A stretch of 64,000 nucleotides of DNA from positions 61,571 to 125,570 of the forward strand of contig CAYYNT010000004.1 in NCBI GenBank assembly GCA_964473155.1, written 5' to 3'. Each line of letters begins with the position of its first letter. The stretch's first letter is position 1. This stretch comes from JAJFUG01 sp964473155 (GTDB taxonomy: Bacteria; Gemmatimonadota; Glassbacteria; GWA2-58-10). Under the pieces are notes generated by a model that saw only the letters and a list, made by a program, of their open reading frames with translations, did not search any database and had not been told where the DNA came from. Shown here in pieces: positions 8,505 through 17,589 of the stretch. The translations under genes and the position numbers were made by a program.

Positions 8505-9773
8505 TCAGCGGTTGATCAGGCGGGCCAGGTACACCTGGCGGGTCCCGTCATCCACTGAGTCGAACACGATCAGGCTGTCCCCGCCCTGAAAACGCGGGTG
8601 AAGGTCGCAGCGGGCCGGGCCGCTGAACCGCTCGCTGTAGTCCCTGAACCTTCCAAGACGGAGAGTGGCGTCGTCACGCAGACGGAGCAGAAGGAGTGTC
8701 CTGTAGCCCGCGCCGTCCGGATACGTGTCTGTCACCATCAAGCGCCTGCCGGGTGAGAACGTTCCGTGACCGTCCTGGGTCAGGATTCCCGCTCCAATCG
8801 CCCTGAATCCTGATGGACCCTGAGGGCAGTCGCAGAACAGCGCGTGCGCCATCGGAGTACGGCCCTCGATCAGGGTGGTGTACATTAGGCTGTCCTCGCT
8901 AAGCCAGTCGTAGTGAGAGCCTCCCCAATCATACCCAAGAACCAGCTTCAAATCGGAGCCGTCCGGGTTCACCGTGTAGACCGCAGTCACCCAGCCCTTG
9001 CCCTCGCGCTTGGGCGAGCGTCCAAGGAATGATATCCGAGTGCCGCCGGTGTTGAACATAGTGTGATTGATCCACATCCGTCCCGTGGCCACGGCGCTGT
9101 CCGGTGGATTGAGACGGTAAAGGTCTTCCAGCGAGACTAAAAGGCGGGTCTCGCCGCTTGCCAGGTCCATGCTCCAGAGACCGTCATCCTGCGGATGGGG
9201 GTCATCAAGACGGGGATCATCGCCAGGGCCGGGATAGCCATAACCCGGACGGGTCTGGTGCAGGCGCGCGAAATTGAGGCTCAGTCCGCGTCGCCCATCC
9301 GGCGACACCGCGCTCAGCGCCCGCCCGATCACTCTCTCCGCTCCGCTGAAAACATTGCGTTCAATCGAGACAAAACGACCATCGCGCAGATCGTTATACG
9401 TTATCAGCGTATCGGGAGAATATCCCAGCCACTGCTGCATCGCTCCCTGCTGGAAATTCCAGGCGCGGGTCTCGGCCAGTGGAGTGAAAGCGCCGCTGGA
9501 GAGGTCTACCAGACCGAGCGATGCAATTTCGCCCTCAACCGGATTGCGGTTCTCGCTCAGCGTGGTTTCCAGGCAGAGAATCTGCGATCCCGAGGCGTTC
9601 AGCGTGCGCAGATGGTAATAGGCGCTGGCGAAATGCTGTTCCGGGCCGGAAGTCAGGCGGCGCACCGCGACCGAATCCGGAAGGCCGTCCGCGACGCTGT
9701 TCGAAATCCGCTCCGGATTACATGCGACAAGTTGAAAACCAAGCATGCATATCAGTAAAGCCGCGCGCTGCAT
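8505..9773 (-). CDS. Lipoprotein with TolB/oligogalacturonate-lyase-like beta-propeller
   Basis: A 422-aa protein with an N-terminal lipobox (LVAC, Cys18). The mature part has repeated propeller strands ending in short signatures such as SPDTLITYND, SPDGRRGLSLNF, NTGGTRISFLGRS, SEDSLMYTT and SPGRRLMVTDTYPDG, consistent with a six- to eight-bladed WD40-like (PD40) fold. The opening VRRLTSGPEQHFASAYYHL resembles oligogalacturonate lyase family propellers. The gene lies 4 bp downstream of the GH2 gene, so translation is probably coupled. Whether it is an enzyme or a glycan-binding scaffold is open; the context of heparinase and GH2 favours action on uronic-acid-containing oligosaccharides. Confidence 0.65.
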   Translation of the reverse strand: MQRAALLICMLGFQLVACNPERISNSVADGLPDSVAVRRLTSGPEQHFASAYYHLRTLNASGSQILCLETTLSENRNPVEGEIASLGLVDLSSGAFTPLAETRAWNFQQGAMQQWLGYSPDTLITYNDLRDGRFVSIERNVFSGAERVIGRALSAVSPDGRRGLSLNFARLHQTRPGYGYPGPGDDPRLDDPHPQDDGLWSMDLASGETRLLVSLEDLYRLNPPDSAVATGRMWINHTMFNTGGTRISFLGRSPKREGKGWVTAVYTVNPDGSDLKLVLGYDWGGSHYDWLSEDSLMYTTLIEGRTPMAHALFCDCPQGPSGFRAIGAGILTQDGHGTFSPGRRLMVTDTYPDGAGYRTLLLLRLRDDATLRLGRFRDYSERFSGPARCDLHPRFQGGDSLIVFDSVDDGTRQVYLARLINR

Positions 9774-9777
9774 GGCT

Positions 9778-11598
9778 TCACCTCCCCCAGCGGCTGTAGA
9801 AATCTTTTAGCACGCCGAAAGATTTTTTGTGCACCCGGTCGATAGTCACCACGCCTTTCAGGTTCTTGCCGTTCTTGCCCGGGATCGGCATGCGCGACGG
9901 GTCGTGATAGTCGCTGTACAGCCAGGGGAAAAGGCCGGTGAACTCCGGGATGGAACCAATCATCTGGAGCTGGCTCGACACCAGGGTAGCCTGGTACTGC
10001 TCGCTGAAAAGTTCCCAGTCGCCGCGCGGTATCTCCAGCGACCCGGAGCCACCTATCTCGCTCACCCAGAACGGCATCACCGGGAACTCGCGCACCCGGC
10101 GCAGCAGTTCCTGACGGGTTTCCTCCATGGCTTTGGCAAGCTGTACGCTGTCCGTGACCATCTGCGGCGGCCGCTTGCCCAGGAAAGTGTACCAGCCCGG
10201 ATATAGGTTCGTGCTGTAGATTTCCTCCCAGTTCACCGGATTCATCGAATTGCCGTTCTGGGCGTAAGAGGTGAGGCCATCCGGGACCCAGCGGCGCAGT
10301 TCATCATGCAGCGCGCCGAAAAACAGCCTTTCCTCGCCCTCATCGAAACCGCATTCATTACCCAGGCTCCAGACCATCACCGAGGGATGGTTCCTGTGAG
10401 CCACGGCGATCTCGCGGGTCATGCCGCGGGCCAGCTCGAGACGGCCGGTGTTGTAGTCCCAGACCCAGTAAACAGCGTTCTCCATCCAGACCAGTATGCC
10501 CAGACTGTCAAAAGCCTCCAGCATCCGGGTTTCCATCGGGTAGTGGCAGCGGATGGCGTTGACTCCCAGTTCCCTGAAATTCGCCAGGTCGGTCGAAAAA
10601 ACCTCGGGATCGAAAGCCCTTCCGGTGCGCGGGAAATCGACATGGTAGCAGATACCCCGCACCTTGAACGGCTTGCCGTTCAGCAGAAAATCGCGCCCCT
10701 TCACACCATACGTCCGTATGCCGAACGGTATCTCCACCCGGTCGGTTTCCTTGCCATCCTGTAGAAGGGTCAGGCGGGCGCGGTACAGATAAGGGCTTTC
10801 CGGACTCCAGGGGTGAAGGCTCTTCGCGCCCACTTTGAGCGTGCCGCGCAACTCAGCCCAGTCCCCGGACAGCGTGCATTCCTGGCTTAGCGACCCGGCC
10901 TTGCGGCCCTCACGGTCGAGCACATCGACAGTACAGGCGGCCTTTGCGCTTTCACTGCGTCCCAGGCCCCGCACCTGTGCGCTCACCTCCAGCACGGCGC
11001 CCTCCGGCCCCAGGCTAATTGTGCGTACATAGGTTTCATCGAGGCGCACCCGCGGGGTGATTTCGATCCTTACTGGGCGGTATATCCCGCCGTAGTTGGC
11101 CCAACCCACCTCAGCCGGCACGCGCAGAAGGTGGCGGCGGTTGTCCGCGCGCACCACCAGCAGGTTCTGGCCCTTCACCAGCGCCCCGTCCAACGGCACG
11201 CGGAACTCCGTGTAGCCGCCCTCGTGGTCCGCCAGTATTTTGCCATTCAGATATATCCGGCTCAAATAATTTACGCCCTCGAACACCAGTTCAGCATGAA
11301 TGTCGGCAGGGTCCTGTTCAAAGTCGAAAGTCCGGGCGTACCAGACAACGCCCTCAAAGAACTCCAGGTCGCTGAACTGACGTTCCCAGCAGGAGGGTAC
11401 GGCGATCTTCCGCCAGCCGTCCCGGTTGGTGAGTGGAGACTCCAGCGCATGACTGCCTCCCTCACCCGTATCGGTCATGCGGTGCAGGAACTTCCATTCC
11501 CCGTCGAGCGGGATTTTTACCCGCTGTGTAATTACAGCGGCAGGCGCGGATTGTATAAGACAGAGAGCTGCCAGAAGGCTGATCCAGCTTATCTTCAA
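9778..11598 (-). CDS. Secreted glycoside hydrolase family 2 protein
   Basis: A 606-aa retaining glycosidase of GH2 (beta-glucuronidase/beta-galactosidase/mannosidase group). A Sec signal peptide ends near residue 21. Then come the jelly-roll domain (residues 25-185, with the typical WYARTFDF and NYGGIYRPV motifs), an immunoglobulin-like domain (185-295) and a TIM barrel (from LLNGKPFKVRGICYH at 305). The acid/base is Glu415 in WSLGNECG and the nucleophile is probably Glu514 in FWVSEIGG. The NYGGIYRP block and short length resemble beta-glucuronidases, which would suit the neighbouring heparinase-family lyase, but specificity is not provable from sequence. It sits mid-operon between the small NIPSNAP-like gene and the propeller lipoprotein. 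Confidence 0.85.
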   Translation of the reverse strand: MKISWISLLAALCLIQSAPAAVITQRVKIPLDGEWKFLHRMTDTGEGGSHALESPLTNRDGWRKIAVPSCWERQFSDLEFFEGVVWYARTFDFEQDPADIHAELVFEGVNYLSRIYLNGKILADHEGGYTEFRVPLDGALVKGQNLLVVRADNRRHLLRVPAEVGWANYGGIYRPVRIEITPRVRLDETYVRTISLGPEGAVLEVSAQVRGLGRSESAKAACTVDVLDREGRKAGSLSQECTLSGDWAELRGTLKVGAKSLHPWSPESPYLYRARLTLLQDGKETDRVEIPFGIRTYGVKGRDFLLNGKPFKVRGICYHVDFPRTGRAFDPEVFSTDLANFRELGVNAIRCHYPMETRMLEAFDSLGILVWMENAVYWVWDYNTGRLELARGMTREIAVAHRNHPSVMVWSLGNECGFDEGEERLFFGALHDELRRWVPDGLTSYAQNGNSMNPVNWEEIYSTNLYPGWYTFLGKRPPQMVTDSVQLAKAMEETRQELLRRVREFPVMPFWVSEIGGSGSLEIPRGDWELFSEQYQATLVSSQLQMIGSIPEFTGLFPWLYSDYHDPSRMPIPGKNGKNLKGVVTIDRVHKKSFGVLKDFYSRWGR

Positions 11599-11649
11599 GC
11601 TTCCTCCAGGTTTTTCATGTACTGTTTTCAGTCGTTGACTGTTGACCGC

Positions 11650-11961
11650 TCAATAATCCAGTTTCTCGTAAAACTCGATCCTGACCTGCTGGAAATATGG
11701 CTGCTGACGGGCAAACAGCGCGCAGTGCTCGCTGTCCTGCTCCAGGAAAGCCAGCCACTCACGCGCCTGCTCGAGATTCTCGAAATCGTCTTCCCAGATG
11801 AGGGTATTTGACGGTTCTGCTCCGGCAAGCGGGCGAAAACGGCGTCCCCGGCGGAAGTCCGGACGGCGTCGCTCCAGGGCGGCAAACTCCCGCTCAAGGC
11901 TTAGAAACTGCGACTCCTGACGGATATCGTACTGTTGAAGGACCCGCATGGTCACGCTCAT
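11650..11961 (-). CDS. Small NIPSNAP/dimeric alpha-beta-barrel-like protein
   Basis: A 103-aa protein without signal peptide, preceded by AGGCAGGAA next to the ATG. The pattern YDIRQESQFLSLEREFAAL, then NTLIWEDDFENLEQAREWLAFLEQD, then a C-terminal FEY-type strand suggests a single ferredoxin-like domain of the dimeric alpha-beta-barrel/NIPSNAP type. It lies between the heparinase II/III gene (53 bp upstream) and GH2 (51 bp downstream), so it belongs to the same transcript. The function is unknown; domains of this type sometimes isomerise or bind small sugars or acids. Family assignment is tentative. Confidence 0.5.
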   Translation of the reverse strand: MSVTMRVLQQYDIRQESQFLSLEREFAALERRRPDFRRGRRFRPLAGAEPSNTLIWEDDFENLEQAREWLAFLEQDSEHCALFARQQPYFQQVRIEFYEKLDY

Positions 11962-12014
11962 TTCCTGCCTCTCCCGCTATAGTTGTAAAAGAGCACATCG
12001 GCGCTCCGGACTAT

Positions 12015-13970
12015 TCACTGCCCTATTCTCACTTCCGTTCGCTGTCCAGGCACACCTTTCAGAACCAGCTTGCGTTCGTCCAGTCCAGTCAGGACAATCC
12101 CGTTCTCGCCATCGCTCACAAGCTTGATCGTCGAGGGCGTCACCCCGCTGTCCGCAATATCGATCACCTGAACGAACCGGTAAGAACCTGCTCCGCCCCC
12201 GTGAACTGTCACCTCGGCCCGGCCCGCGCCCAGTGCGGCTGAGGGCTTGGCGGGCGGGTAAATCCCTGTCCCCACCTTGAAAGCCTGCACGGTGTCGATC
12301 ACCGCATCAGACGGGGCCAGAACGCTGATCACCGCCCGCGCCCCGCCATCCTCAACTTTAAGACTTCTCCCTTTTAGCTTCGGGCTCACCGTATAGTGCC
12401 AGAGTATTCGCGGCACATATTTGAGGTCCGCCAGCGAGATATTGTCGATTACAGCCACGTATCGTCCGCCTGTCCAGATCACTTCGCGCAGCACCTGCTT
12501 CACCCGTCCGGCCGGGAAAGCCGCGCTCAGGTCCGCAGCAATGTAGGCCAGGTTCTCTGTCTCCCGGTAATCCACAATCCGGCCGTAGTCGTTCTGCGGG
12601 TTGGCCATGTACTCGGCGAAAGTCCCCTGGCCCTGGTTGTTGTAGAACCGGTGGGACCCGTCATCCTCGGGGTCCGAGGGATCGGCGATATTGATCGTAT
12701 TGTGGGCTACCGACTGGTGGAAGAACTTTTTATAATGCTCCGTATCCGTGCCTTCGGCGTACGATCCGCCCTCGATCAGCAGCGGCGCGCGGCGGAAAAC
12801 CTCCAGGTGCCCGGCGTCGAAATGTCCGTGGTTGTCGAAATAGTCGCCGCACTTGAAAAACACGAACGTATCATCCGGCCCCCAGCCGCTGCGCCAGAAC
12901 GCCATGCCCGTCCCCTCCGGGCTGAACATCATCCGGGGAGGAAGCGTGGTGTAATCCCTGGCCGGAGCGTCCGGCTCCCAGTACAGAAGCACCATGTACT
13001 CGCTGCCGATCTCCTCGGCATACCGGCTTTCCGCCGCCGAGGTGTGCCGCGCGATCAGACGGTTTACATAGTCGCGTCCCGCCGGCTCATCGTAATAGTG
13101 CGCGCGTTCGGCTATCACCCGGAAACTGAAACGGTCGGTGCCGCGGAAAAAATTATCGCCGAATCGCACCATCTTGCCGTCCGGCTGTTCGCCCTGGATG
13201 CAGAACAGGGCCTGACGCCAGCCCCAGTCGCCCTGAGAGGCGCGGATCATGTCCCAGAGGTTTTCTCCGGTGGCGCTGCTCCAGCAGGAAATGAACTGGC
13301 CGACCATCCAGAACGTGTACTTGCGGCCGTAAGCGAAGCTGCTGTGCACCGAGCCGTCCTGGCGCTGAAGGGCCGGGAAAAGGTCGCGGTCGTAAATCCC
13401 GCGGCCCCAGTCGATCCAGAAATCGGCTTTGGGATGGTGACCCTTGAGCGCCAGTCCGGCTATCGCCACCCCGGCCGGGTAGGCGTACATCCGGGTGTGG
13501 TAGATATGCGACCCCTGGTTCACGTACAGGTCATAGCAGGTTTCCGCCCCGCGCTCAAGGTTTTTTATTACGGCCTGTTTTTCCGCTTCCGTGAACAGGC
13601 TGTCGTTATAGAGCCAGTCGAACGCCAGGGCATCCCACATAAGTTCCAGGCCGGCATCCGTGGTGTTGCCGTAATCCTCGCGTTTCAGCAGCCGCTCCAC
13701 GGCCGCCCGGGCATCCTCGCGGCTGCCGGTGAGCAGCGCCCGCAGGGCCAGGTTTTGCGCCCCCCGCCGTCCCATACGGTCCAGATAGGGCTTATAGCGA
13801 GGGTCTTTCACCCGCTCGGCCAGCATGGCGGTCGTTATCGCCCGCGGGCCCCAGGCGCTGTCCCGGAACAGAAGGCGCGGGTGGCCCTGGAACACCTCGG
13901 CGGCATTCAAACCGATCGCGCAGAAAGCAAATATCAGCATGTAAAGCAAGGCATTCCAGGTTTTCATCAT
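12015..13970 (-). CDS. Secreted heparinase II/III family polysaccharide lyase
   Basis: A 651-aa exported protein with a signal peptide ending near residue 24 (LNAAEV). An (alpha/alpha) toroid occupies about residues 30-340, with SHIYHTRMYAYPAG near 154 carrying the His/Tyr region expected in the lyase cleft. The C-terminal beta-sandwich half begins near 350 with FKCGDYFDNHGHFDAGHLEVF at about 372-392, the heparinase II/III hallmark. Enzymes of this fold (PL12, PL15, PL17, PL21 and others) split uronic-acid polysaccharides such as heparin, alginate or ulvan by beta-elimination. The exact substrate is not readable here. It lies 23 bp after the symporter gene in the same operon. Confidence 0.82.
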   Translation of the reverse strand: MMKTWNALLYMLIFAFCAIGLNAAEVFQGHPRLLFRDSAWGPRAITTAMLAERVKDPRYKPYLDRMGRRGAQNLALRALLTGSREDARAAVERLLKREDYGNTTDAGLELMWDALAFDWLYNDSLFTEAEKQAVIKNLERGAETCYDLYVNQGSHIYHTRMYAYPAGVAIAGLALKGHHPKADFWIDWGRGIYDRDLFPALQRQDGSVHSSFAYGRKYTFWMVGQFISCWSSATGENLWDMIRASQGDWGWRQALFCIQGEQPDGKMVRFGDNFFRGTDRFSFRVIAERAHYYDEPAGRDYVNRLIARHTSAAESRYAEEIGSEYMVLLYWEPDAPARDYTTLPPRMMFSPEGTGMAFWRSGWGPDDTFVFFKCGDYFDNHGHFDAGHLEVFRRAPLLIEGGSYAEGTDTEHYKKFFHQSVAHNTINIADPSDPEDDGSHRFYNNQGQGTFAEYMANPQNDYGRIVDYRETENLAYIAADLSAAFPAGRVKQVLREVIWTGGRYVAVIDNISLADLKYVPRILWHYTVSPKLKGRSLKVEDGGARAVISVLAPSDAVIDTVQAFKVGTGIYPPAKPSAALGAGRAEVTVHGGGAGSYRFVQVIDIADSGVTPSTIKLVSDGENGIVLTGLDERKLVLKGVPGQRTEVRIGQ

Positions 13971-13993
13971 CTTCTCCTTTTGAATGCTTCGAG

Positions 13994-15769
13994 TCAGTCG
14001 GACGGCAGAGTGCGGTACCAGGTGCGGTGCATCACCGTGGCCGTGGCCAGGAATATTGTCAGCAGAGTGAAAAACATTGTCCAGTTATGGAGCATGAAAA
14101 AGACCGCGCTCATGTTAAGGCAGAAAAGGTTGACCGCGCCCAGCGCACAGTTGAGCATGTCCAGGCGGAACATCTTCTCACGCCTGTGCTCAGGCCAGCG
14201 CTCCATCACCCAGTTCTCCACCGGCTTCCAGCCTCCGAACGGGTGGATGGTGCGGAAAAAGTTCATCAGAGTCTCGCGGTCCGTGGCCGGGGTCAGAAGG
14301 GTCACGGTCACGGCCACAATCAGGGAGACACCGGTCATCAGGAAATAGAAGGCATAATCCGGCCAGACATAGCCGTACCTGCCCTGGATTACTTTCTGGG
14401 CCACGGCCACCAGGAATGCGGCGATCATCCCGAACGAAAATCCCCATCCGTTGAACCGCCACCAGTACCAGCGCAGGACCAGCGAAACCAGCATGCTTCC
14501 GCCCAGTATCTGCAGCACCCAGACCCCCAGAGCCAGGGCGCTGTGCATGGTCGCCCCCAGGGCCACACCCACCAACAGGAAAAGAACCGAGCTGACATAA
14601 GTCACTGCCAGGAACTCCCGGCGGCCTGCCTCCGGGCGGATATGCCGGGTGTATATATCTCGGATGATGTACGAGACGCCGTTGTTGACCGAGATAGAGA
14701 ATGTGGACATGAACGCGGCCAGGAATCCTACAAGTACGAAACCCTTGAATCCCAAAGGAATCACCTCGTTGATTATCTGCGGCAGGATCATGTCCGTGTC
14801 GCTCACATCCACGCTGGTCGAGGCCAGGGCCAGCATGGTTATCCCCACCACCAGCATCCAGCGCGGGAACGCCAGTACATTGTAGAACGCTCCCTGCTTG
14901 CAGGTGTCGCGGGCGCTCCGGGTCGAGAGCATGAACTGCATGCCCTGGCCGTAGCCCGGACCGCTGAAAAACGCCAGCAGGGTCTGGAAACACCACATCA
15001 GCACCCAGGGCCAGAAAACCTCCCAGGCGCCAGCCGGGTATCCGGCCAGGGATTTGTCGGCCATGTATTCGATCCGCGCGGTGGGCCACCAGGTTTCCCA
15101 TCCCGCCGGGGTGTGGGTGGCGATAAAATCCGCGCTGACCGAGGTGAATGCCACGACTGCAATGTAAACCGAGGTGGCGAACAGGATGAATGTCTGTATC
15201 AGGTCGGTGTAGGCTACGCTGAACAGGCCTCCCAGCATTGCGTAAAGCGCGGTGAACGCTATCACCAGCACGCCCAGTATCTGGGCGTTGACTTCCGGAT
15301 CGGGATGCAGCGGCGGGACAAAAGCACTGACAAATTTGCCCACGCCCACGAAAGCATACGCCACGTAGCCGATAAGAAGGCCGATTGAGACGAAAGCGAT
15401 AGTCATGCGGGGAAGCTCGCCGGCCCAGCCGCCGCCGAACCGGGTGCTCATCCACTCGGCGGCGGTCACCACATTGGAACGGCGCACCCAGCGGCCCAGG
15501 TGGCAGGCCACCGCGATCATGCAGACCATCCAGATGTTGTACCAGAACGAGCGCACGCCCATGAAATAAAAGATCGATACATTGACCATCGTGCCGGTGA
15601 TGTCGATCGAGGACATGCTCGAACTCATCGCCGTGATCCACCACGGGATCTTGTTTCCGCCGAGGAAATATGAGCGGACATCCACCGAGGCGTTTTTCAG
15701 GTGCGCCAAGCCTATACCCAGCATGATCGCGAAATAAAAGCCGATAATGATGTAATCGAGGCTGCCCAT
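13994..15769 (-). CDS. Sodium:solute symporter (SSS family)
   Basis: A 591-aa inner-membrane transporter with about 13-14 hydrophobic segments. The start at 15769 follows CAGGAGACGGC and gives MGSLDYIIIGFYFAIMLGIG, the normal first helix of SSS proteins. The block YFLGGNKIPWWITAMSSSMSSIDITG (residues 33-58) is the SSS signature for Na+ binding, and GLFSVAYTDLIQTFI near residue 190 is the other common mark. It is first in the operon, with a likely promoter at 15882-15909, and is followed by heparinase II/III, GH2 and epimerase genes. It therefore probably imports the sugar or uronate product made outside the cell. Solute identity is inference. Confidence 0.9.
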   Translation of the reverse strand: MGSLDYIIIGFYFAIMLGIGLAHLKNASVDVRSYFLGGNKIPWWITAMSSSMSSIDITGTMVNVSIFYFMGVRSFWYNIWMVCMIAVACHLGRWVRRSNVVTAAEWMSTRFGGGWAGELPRMTIAFVSIGLLIGYVAYAFVGVGKFVSAFVPPLHPDPEVNAQILGVLVIAFTALYAMLGGLFSVAYTDLIQTFILFATSVYIAVVAFTSVSADFIATHTPAGWETWWPTARIEYMADKSLAGYPAGAWEVFWPWVLMWCFQTLLAFFSGPGYGQGMQFMLSTRSARDTCKQGAFYNVLAFPRWMLVVGITMLALASTSVDVSDTDMILPQIINEVIPLGFKGFVLVGFLAAFMSTFSISVNNGVSYIIRDIYTRHIRPEAGRREFLAVTYVSSVLFLLVGVALGATMHSALALGVWVLQILGGSMLVSLVLRWYWWRFNGWGFSFGMIAAFLVAVAQKVIQGRYGYVWPDYAFYFLMTGVSLIVAVTVTLLTPATDRETLMNFFRTIHPFGGWKPVENWVMERWPEHRREKMFRLDMLNCALGAVNLFCLNMSAVFFMLHNWTMFFTLLTIFLATATVMHRTWYRTLPSD

Positions 15770-15881
15770 GCCGTCTCCTGTCAGGACTGCGGTTCGCCAT
15801 CCGTTCAATGCGCGGGAAAATCTTCGTGGAGAATATGCGGAGGATGCCGCCGGGGCAGTTGAACGTCCCGGTCTTTGGACA

Positions 15882-15909
15882 AATTTAGGCTCGGTTGGCT
15901 GTCAGTCAA
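15882..15909 (-). promoter_or_regulatory. Candidate sigma-70 promoter for the symporter operon
   Basis: On the minus strand TTGACT (15904-15909) is followed after 16 nt by TAAATT (15882-15887). Transcription would start near 15875, about 105 nt before the symporter start codon. It fits the beginning of the minus-strand symporter-heparinase-GH2 operon, but it lies between two minus-strand genes, so the assignment is by match quality only. Confidence 0.45.
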
Positions 15910-15935
15910 GAACTAAACGCGGGCAGGCAGGAATT

Positions 15936-17411
15936 TCAGAACTGGAAATAGATGAATTCGGTCTTGTTAAACTCGCCAAACACAATGATTACAAGCAGGA
16001 CCAGGTACATCATGGCATAACGCCCCCATTCGCCGCCCCAGCGGATGCGTTCGGCGACCGGTTTCCGCCTCTGCATCAAATGGATGATTTCAAGCAGAAT
16101 GATAGACAGCACGGCAATCAAAAGACCGCCGGTTCCCAATCCCAGCATGTACTGAGCTTTGCCCGGTGTGGCAAGCAGTTGTCTGAACTGTTCCCACCCG
16201 CTGAACTCATAAATCTTGCGCAGTATAAGCAGCGCCTGCTCCAGGCTTCGCGCGCGGAAAAAAACCCATGAAAGAAGAACAAGATGGAAAGTGGTCAACA
16301 CTCTCAGCCAGCTCAGAATTAAAGGATGCTTAATCAGACCGAAAAAGGACACGATTGCGAAACGGGCTTTCTCCGTCCAGAGCGAAAAAAGAAGGTAGAA
16401 CCCGTGCAGCGCTCCCCAGATCACAAAAGTCCAGTTGGCGCCGTGCCATAGCCCGCTGACCAGAAAGGTGAAAAAAAGGTTGAAATACCAGCGTGTTCTG
16501 GACACCCTGTTCCCGCCCAGCGGTATGTAAAGGTAGTCCCGGAACCAGGTTGACAGTGAAATGTGCCAGCGATGCCAGAATTCATTGATCGACTTGGAAA
16601 AATAGGGCCGTCTGAAATTCTCCATCAGGTTTATGCCCATGATACGGGCGCTGCCAATCGCAATGTCGGAATAGCCGGAAAAATCGCAGTATATCTGGAA
16701 AGCAAAGAAATATGTCGCGAGAAGCAGCGTAACACCACCGTAATCCTCAGGGTTGCCGTAAACGCGGTTCACCAGAATAGCCAGCCGGTCCGCGATAACC
16801 ACCTTCTTGAAGAAGCCCCAGAGCATCTGCTGGAGACCGCTGACGAACCGTTGTCTGTCGAATGAATAATGATTGTAGAATTGTGACAGGAGGTTGGTGG
16901 AGCGCTCAATTGGTCCGGCCACCAGTTGGGGGAAAAAGGTCACGTACAGGGCAAATATGGGCAGGCTTTTTTCCGGCGTCGTCCTGCCCCGGTAAACGTC
17001 TATACCATAGCTGACTGTCTGGAATGTATAGAAGGATATCCCGACCGGAAGCAGCAGTTTGAATGCCGGAACATCGTAAAACAAGTTGTAATGCTGAAAT
17101 ATCGCCCGTGCGCTGTCGTTGAAAAAATTGAAGTATTTGAAAGAGAAAAGTATGCCAAAATTTGAAATCAGGCTTAAGATGAGGTATTTCTTGCGTTTCT
17201 TCTGTTCCTGCGTCCGTCCCATCATCAGGCCGGCGAAGTAGTCGATCAATGTAGATATTACCAGCAGGATCGCATACTCTGCCTTCCAGCACATATAGAA
17301 ATAATAGCTTGCGGCAAGAAGGAAATAATAGCGGTAGCGTGTTGGCAGATTGAAATAGAACAACAGAACAACTGGAAAGAAGAATACGAAATGAAGCGAG
17401 TTGAAAAGCAC
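15936..17411 (-). CDS. MBOAT-family membrane O-acyltransferase (AlgI-like)
   Basis: A 491-aa polytopic membrane protein of the AlgI/PatA group. The GTG start gives MLFNSLHFVFFFPVVLLFYF, the usual family N-terminus. Conserved blocks are QLVAGPIER (162-170), QIYCDFSGYSDIAIGSA (239-255), FWHRWHISLSTWFRDYLYIPLGG (278-300) and LWHGANWTFVIWG (321-333), whose His323 matches the catalytic His. These enzymes move acyl (usually acetyl) groups across the membrane to exported polysaccharides or peptidoglycan, handing them to a periplasmic SGNH partner. Such a partner (17590-18819) is encoded divergently from a shared 178-bp region. A TTGACC-17-TATATT promoter lies just upstream. Confidence 0.92.
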   Translation of the reverse strand: MLFNSLHFVFFFPVVLLFYFNLPTRYRYYFLLAASYYFYMCWKAEYAILLVISTLIDYFAGLMMGRTQEQKKRKKYLILSLISNFGILFSFKYFNFFNDSARAIFQHYNLFYDVPAFKLLLPVGISFYTFQTVSYGIDVYRGRTTPEKSLPIFALYVTFFPQLVAGPIERSTNLLSQFYNHYSFDRQRFVSGLQQMLWGFFKKVVIADRLAILVNRVYGNPEDYGGVTLLLATYFFAFQIYCDFSGYSDIAIGSARIMGINLMENFRRPYFSKSINEFWHRWHISLSTWFRDYLYIPLGGNRVSRTRWYFNLFFTFLVSGLWHGANWTFVIWGALHGFYLLFSLWTEKARFAIVSFFGLIKHPLILSWLRVLTTFHLVLLSWVFFRARSLEQALLILRKIYEFSGWEQFRQLLATPGKAQYMLGLGTGGLLIAVLSIILLEIIHLMQRRKPVAERIRWGGEWGRYAMMYLVLLVIIVFGEFNKTEFIYFQF

Positions 17412-17460
17412 GTTTAGACCCGCCGGCTTGGTGTTGGCTGGTTGAGTATCATTTCGCGAA

Positions 17461-17489
17461 AATATAATCGTGTCTCAAAATATGGTCAA
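17461..17489 (-). promoter_or_regulatory. Promoter for the MBOAT gene
   Basis: On the minus strand TTGACC (17484-17489) and TATATT (17461-17466) are separated by exactly 17 nt. A start near 17454 would leave a 5' leader of about 43 nt before the GTG at 17411. The position in the divergent intergenic region supports it. Confidence 0.6.
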
Positions 17490-17501
17490 GCCGTGAAATC
17501 C

Positions 17502-17529
17502 TTGCCTGCAAAGCCGGTCCGTATATATA
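17502..17529 (+). promoter_or_regulatory. Weak candidate promoter for the SGNH gene
   Basis: TTGCCT (17502-17507) is followed after 16 nt by TATATA (17524-17529) within an alternating AT run. It would start transcription about 55 nt before the ATG at 17590. The AT-rich run allows several alternative -10 placements, so this is tentative. Confidence 0.35.
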
Positions 17530-17589
17530 TATTAGGCTTATGTCCGGCCGGCTCCGGACTGCATCGACACTGAAAATCGAGAGCGAGGG

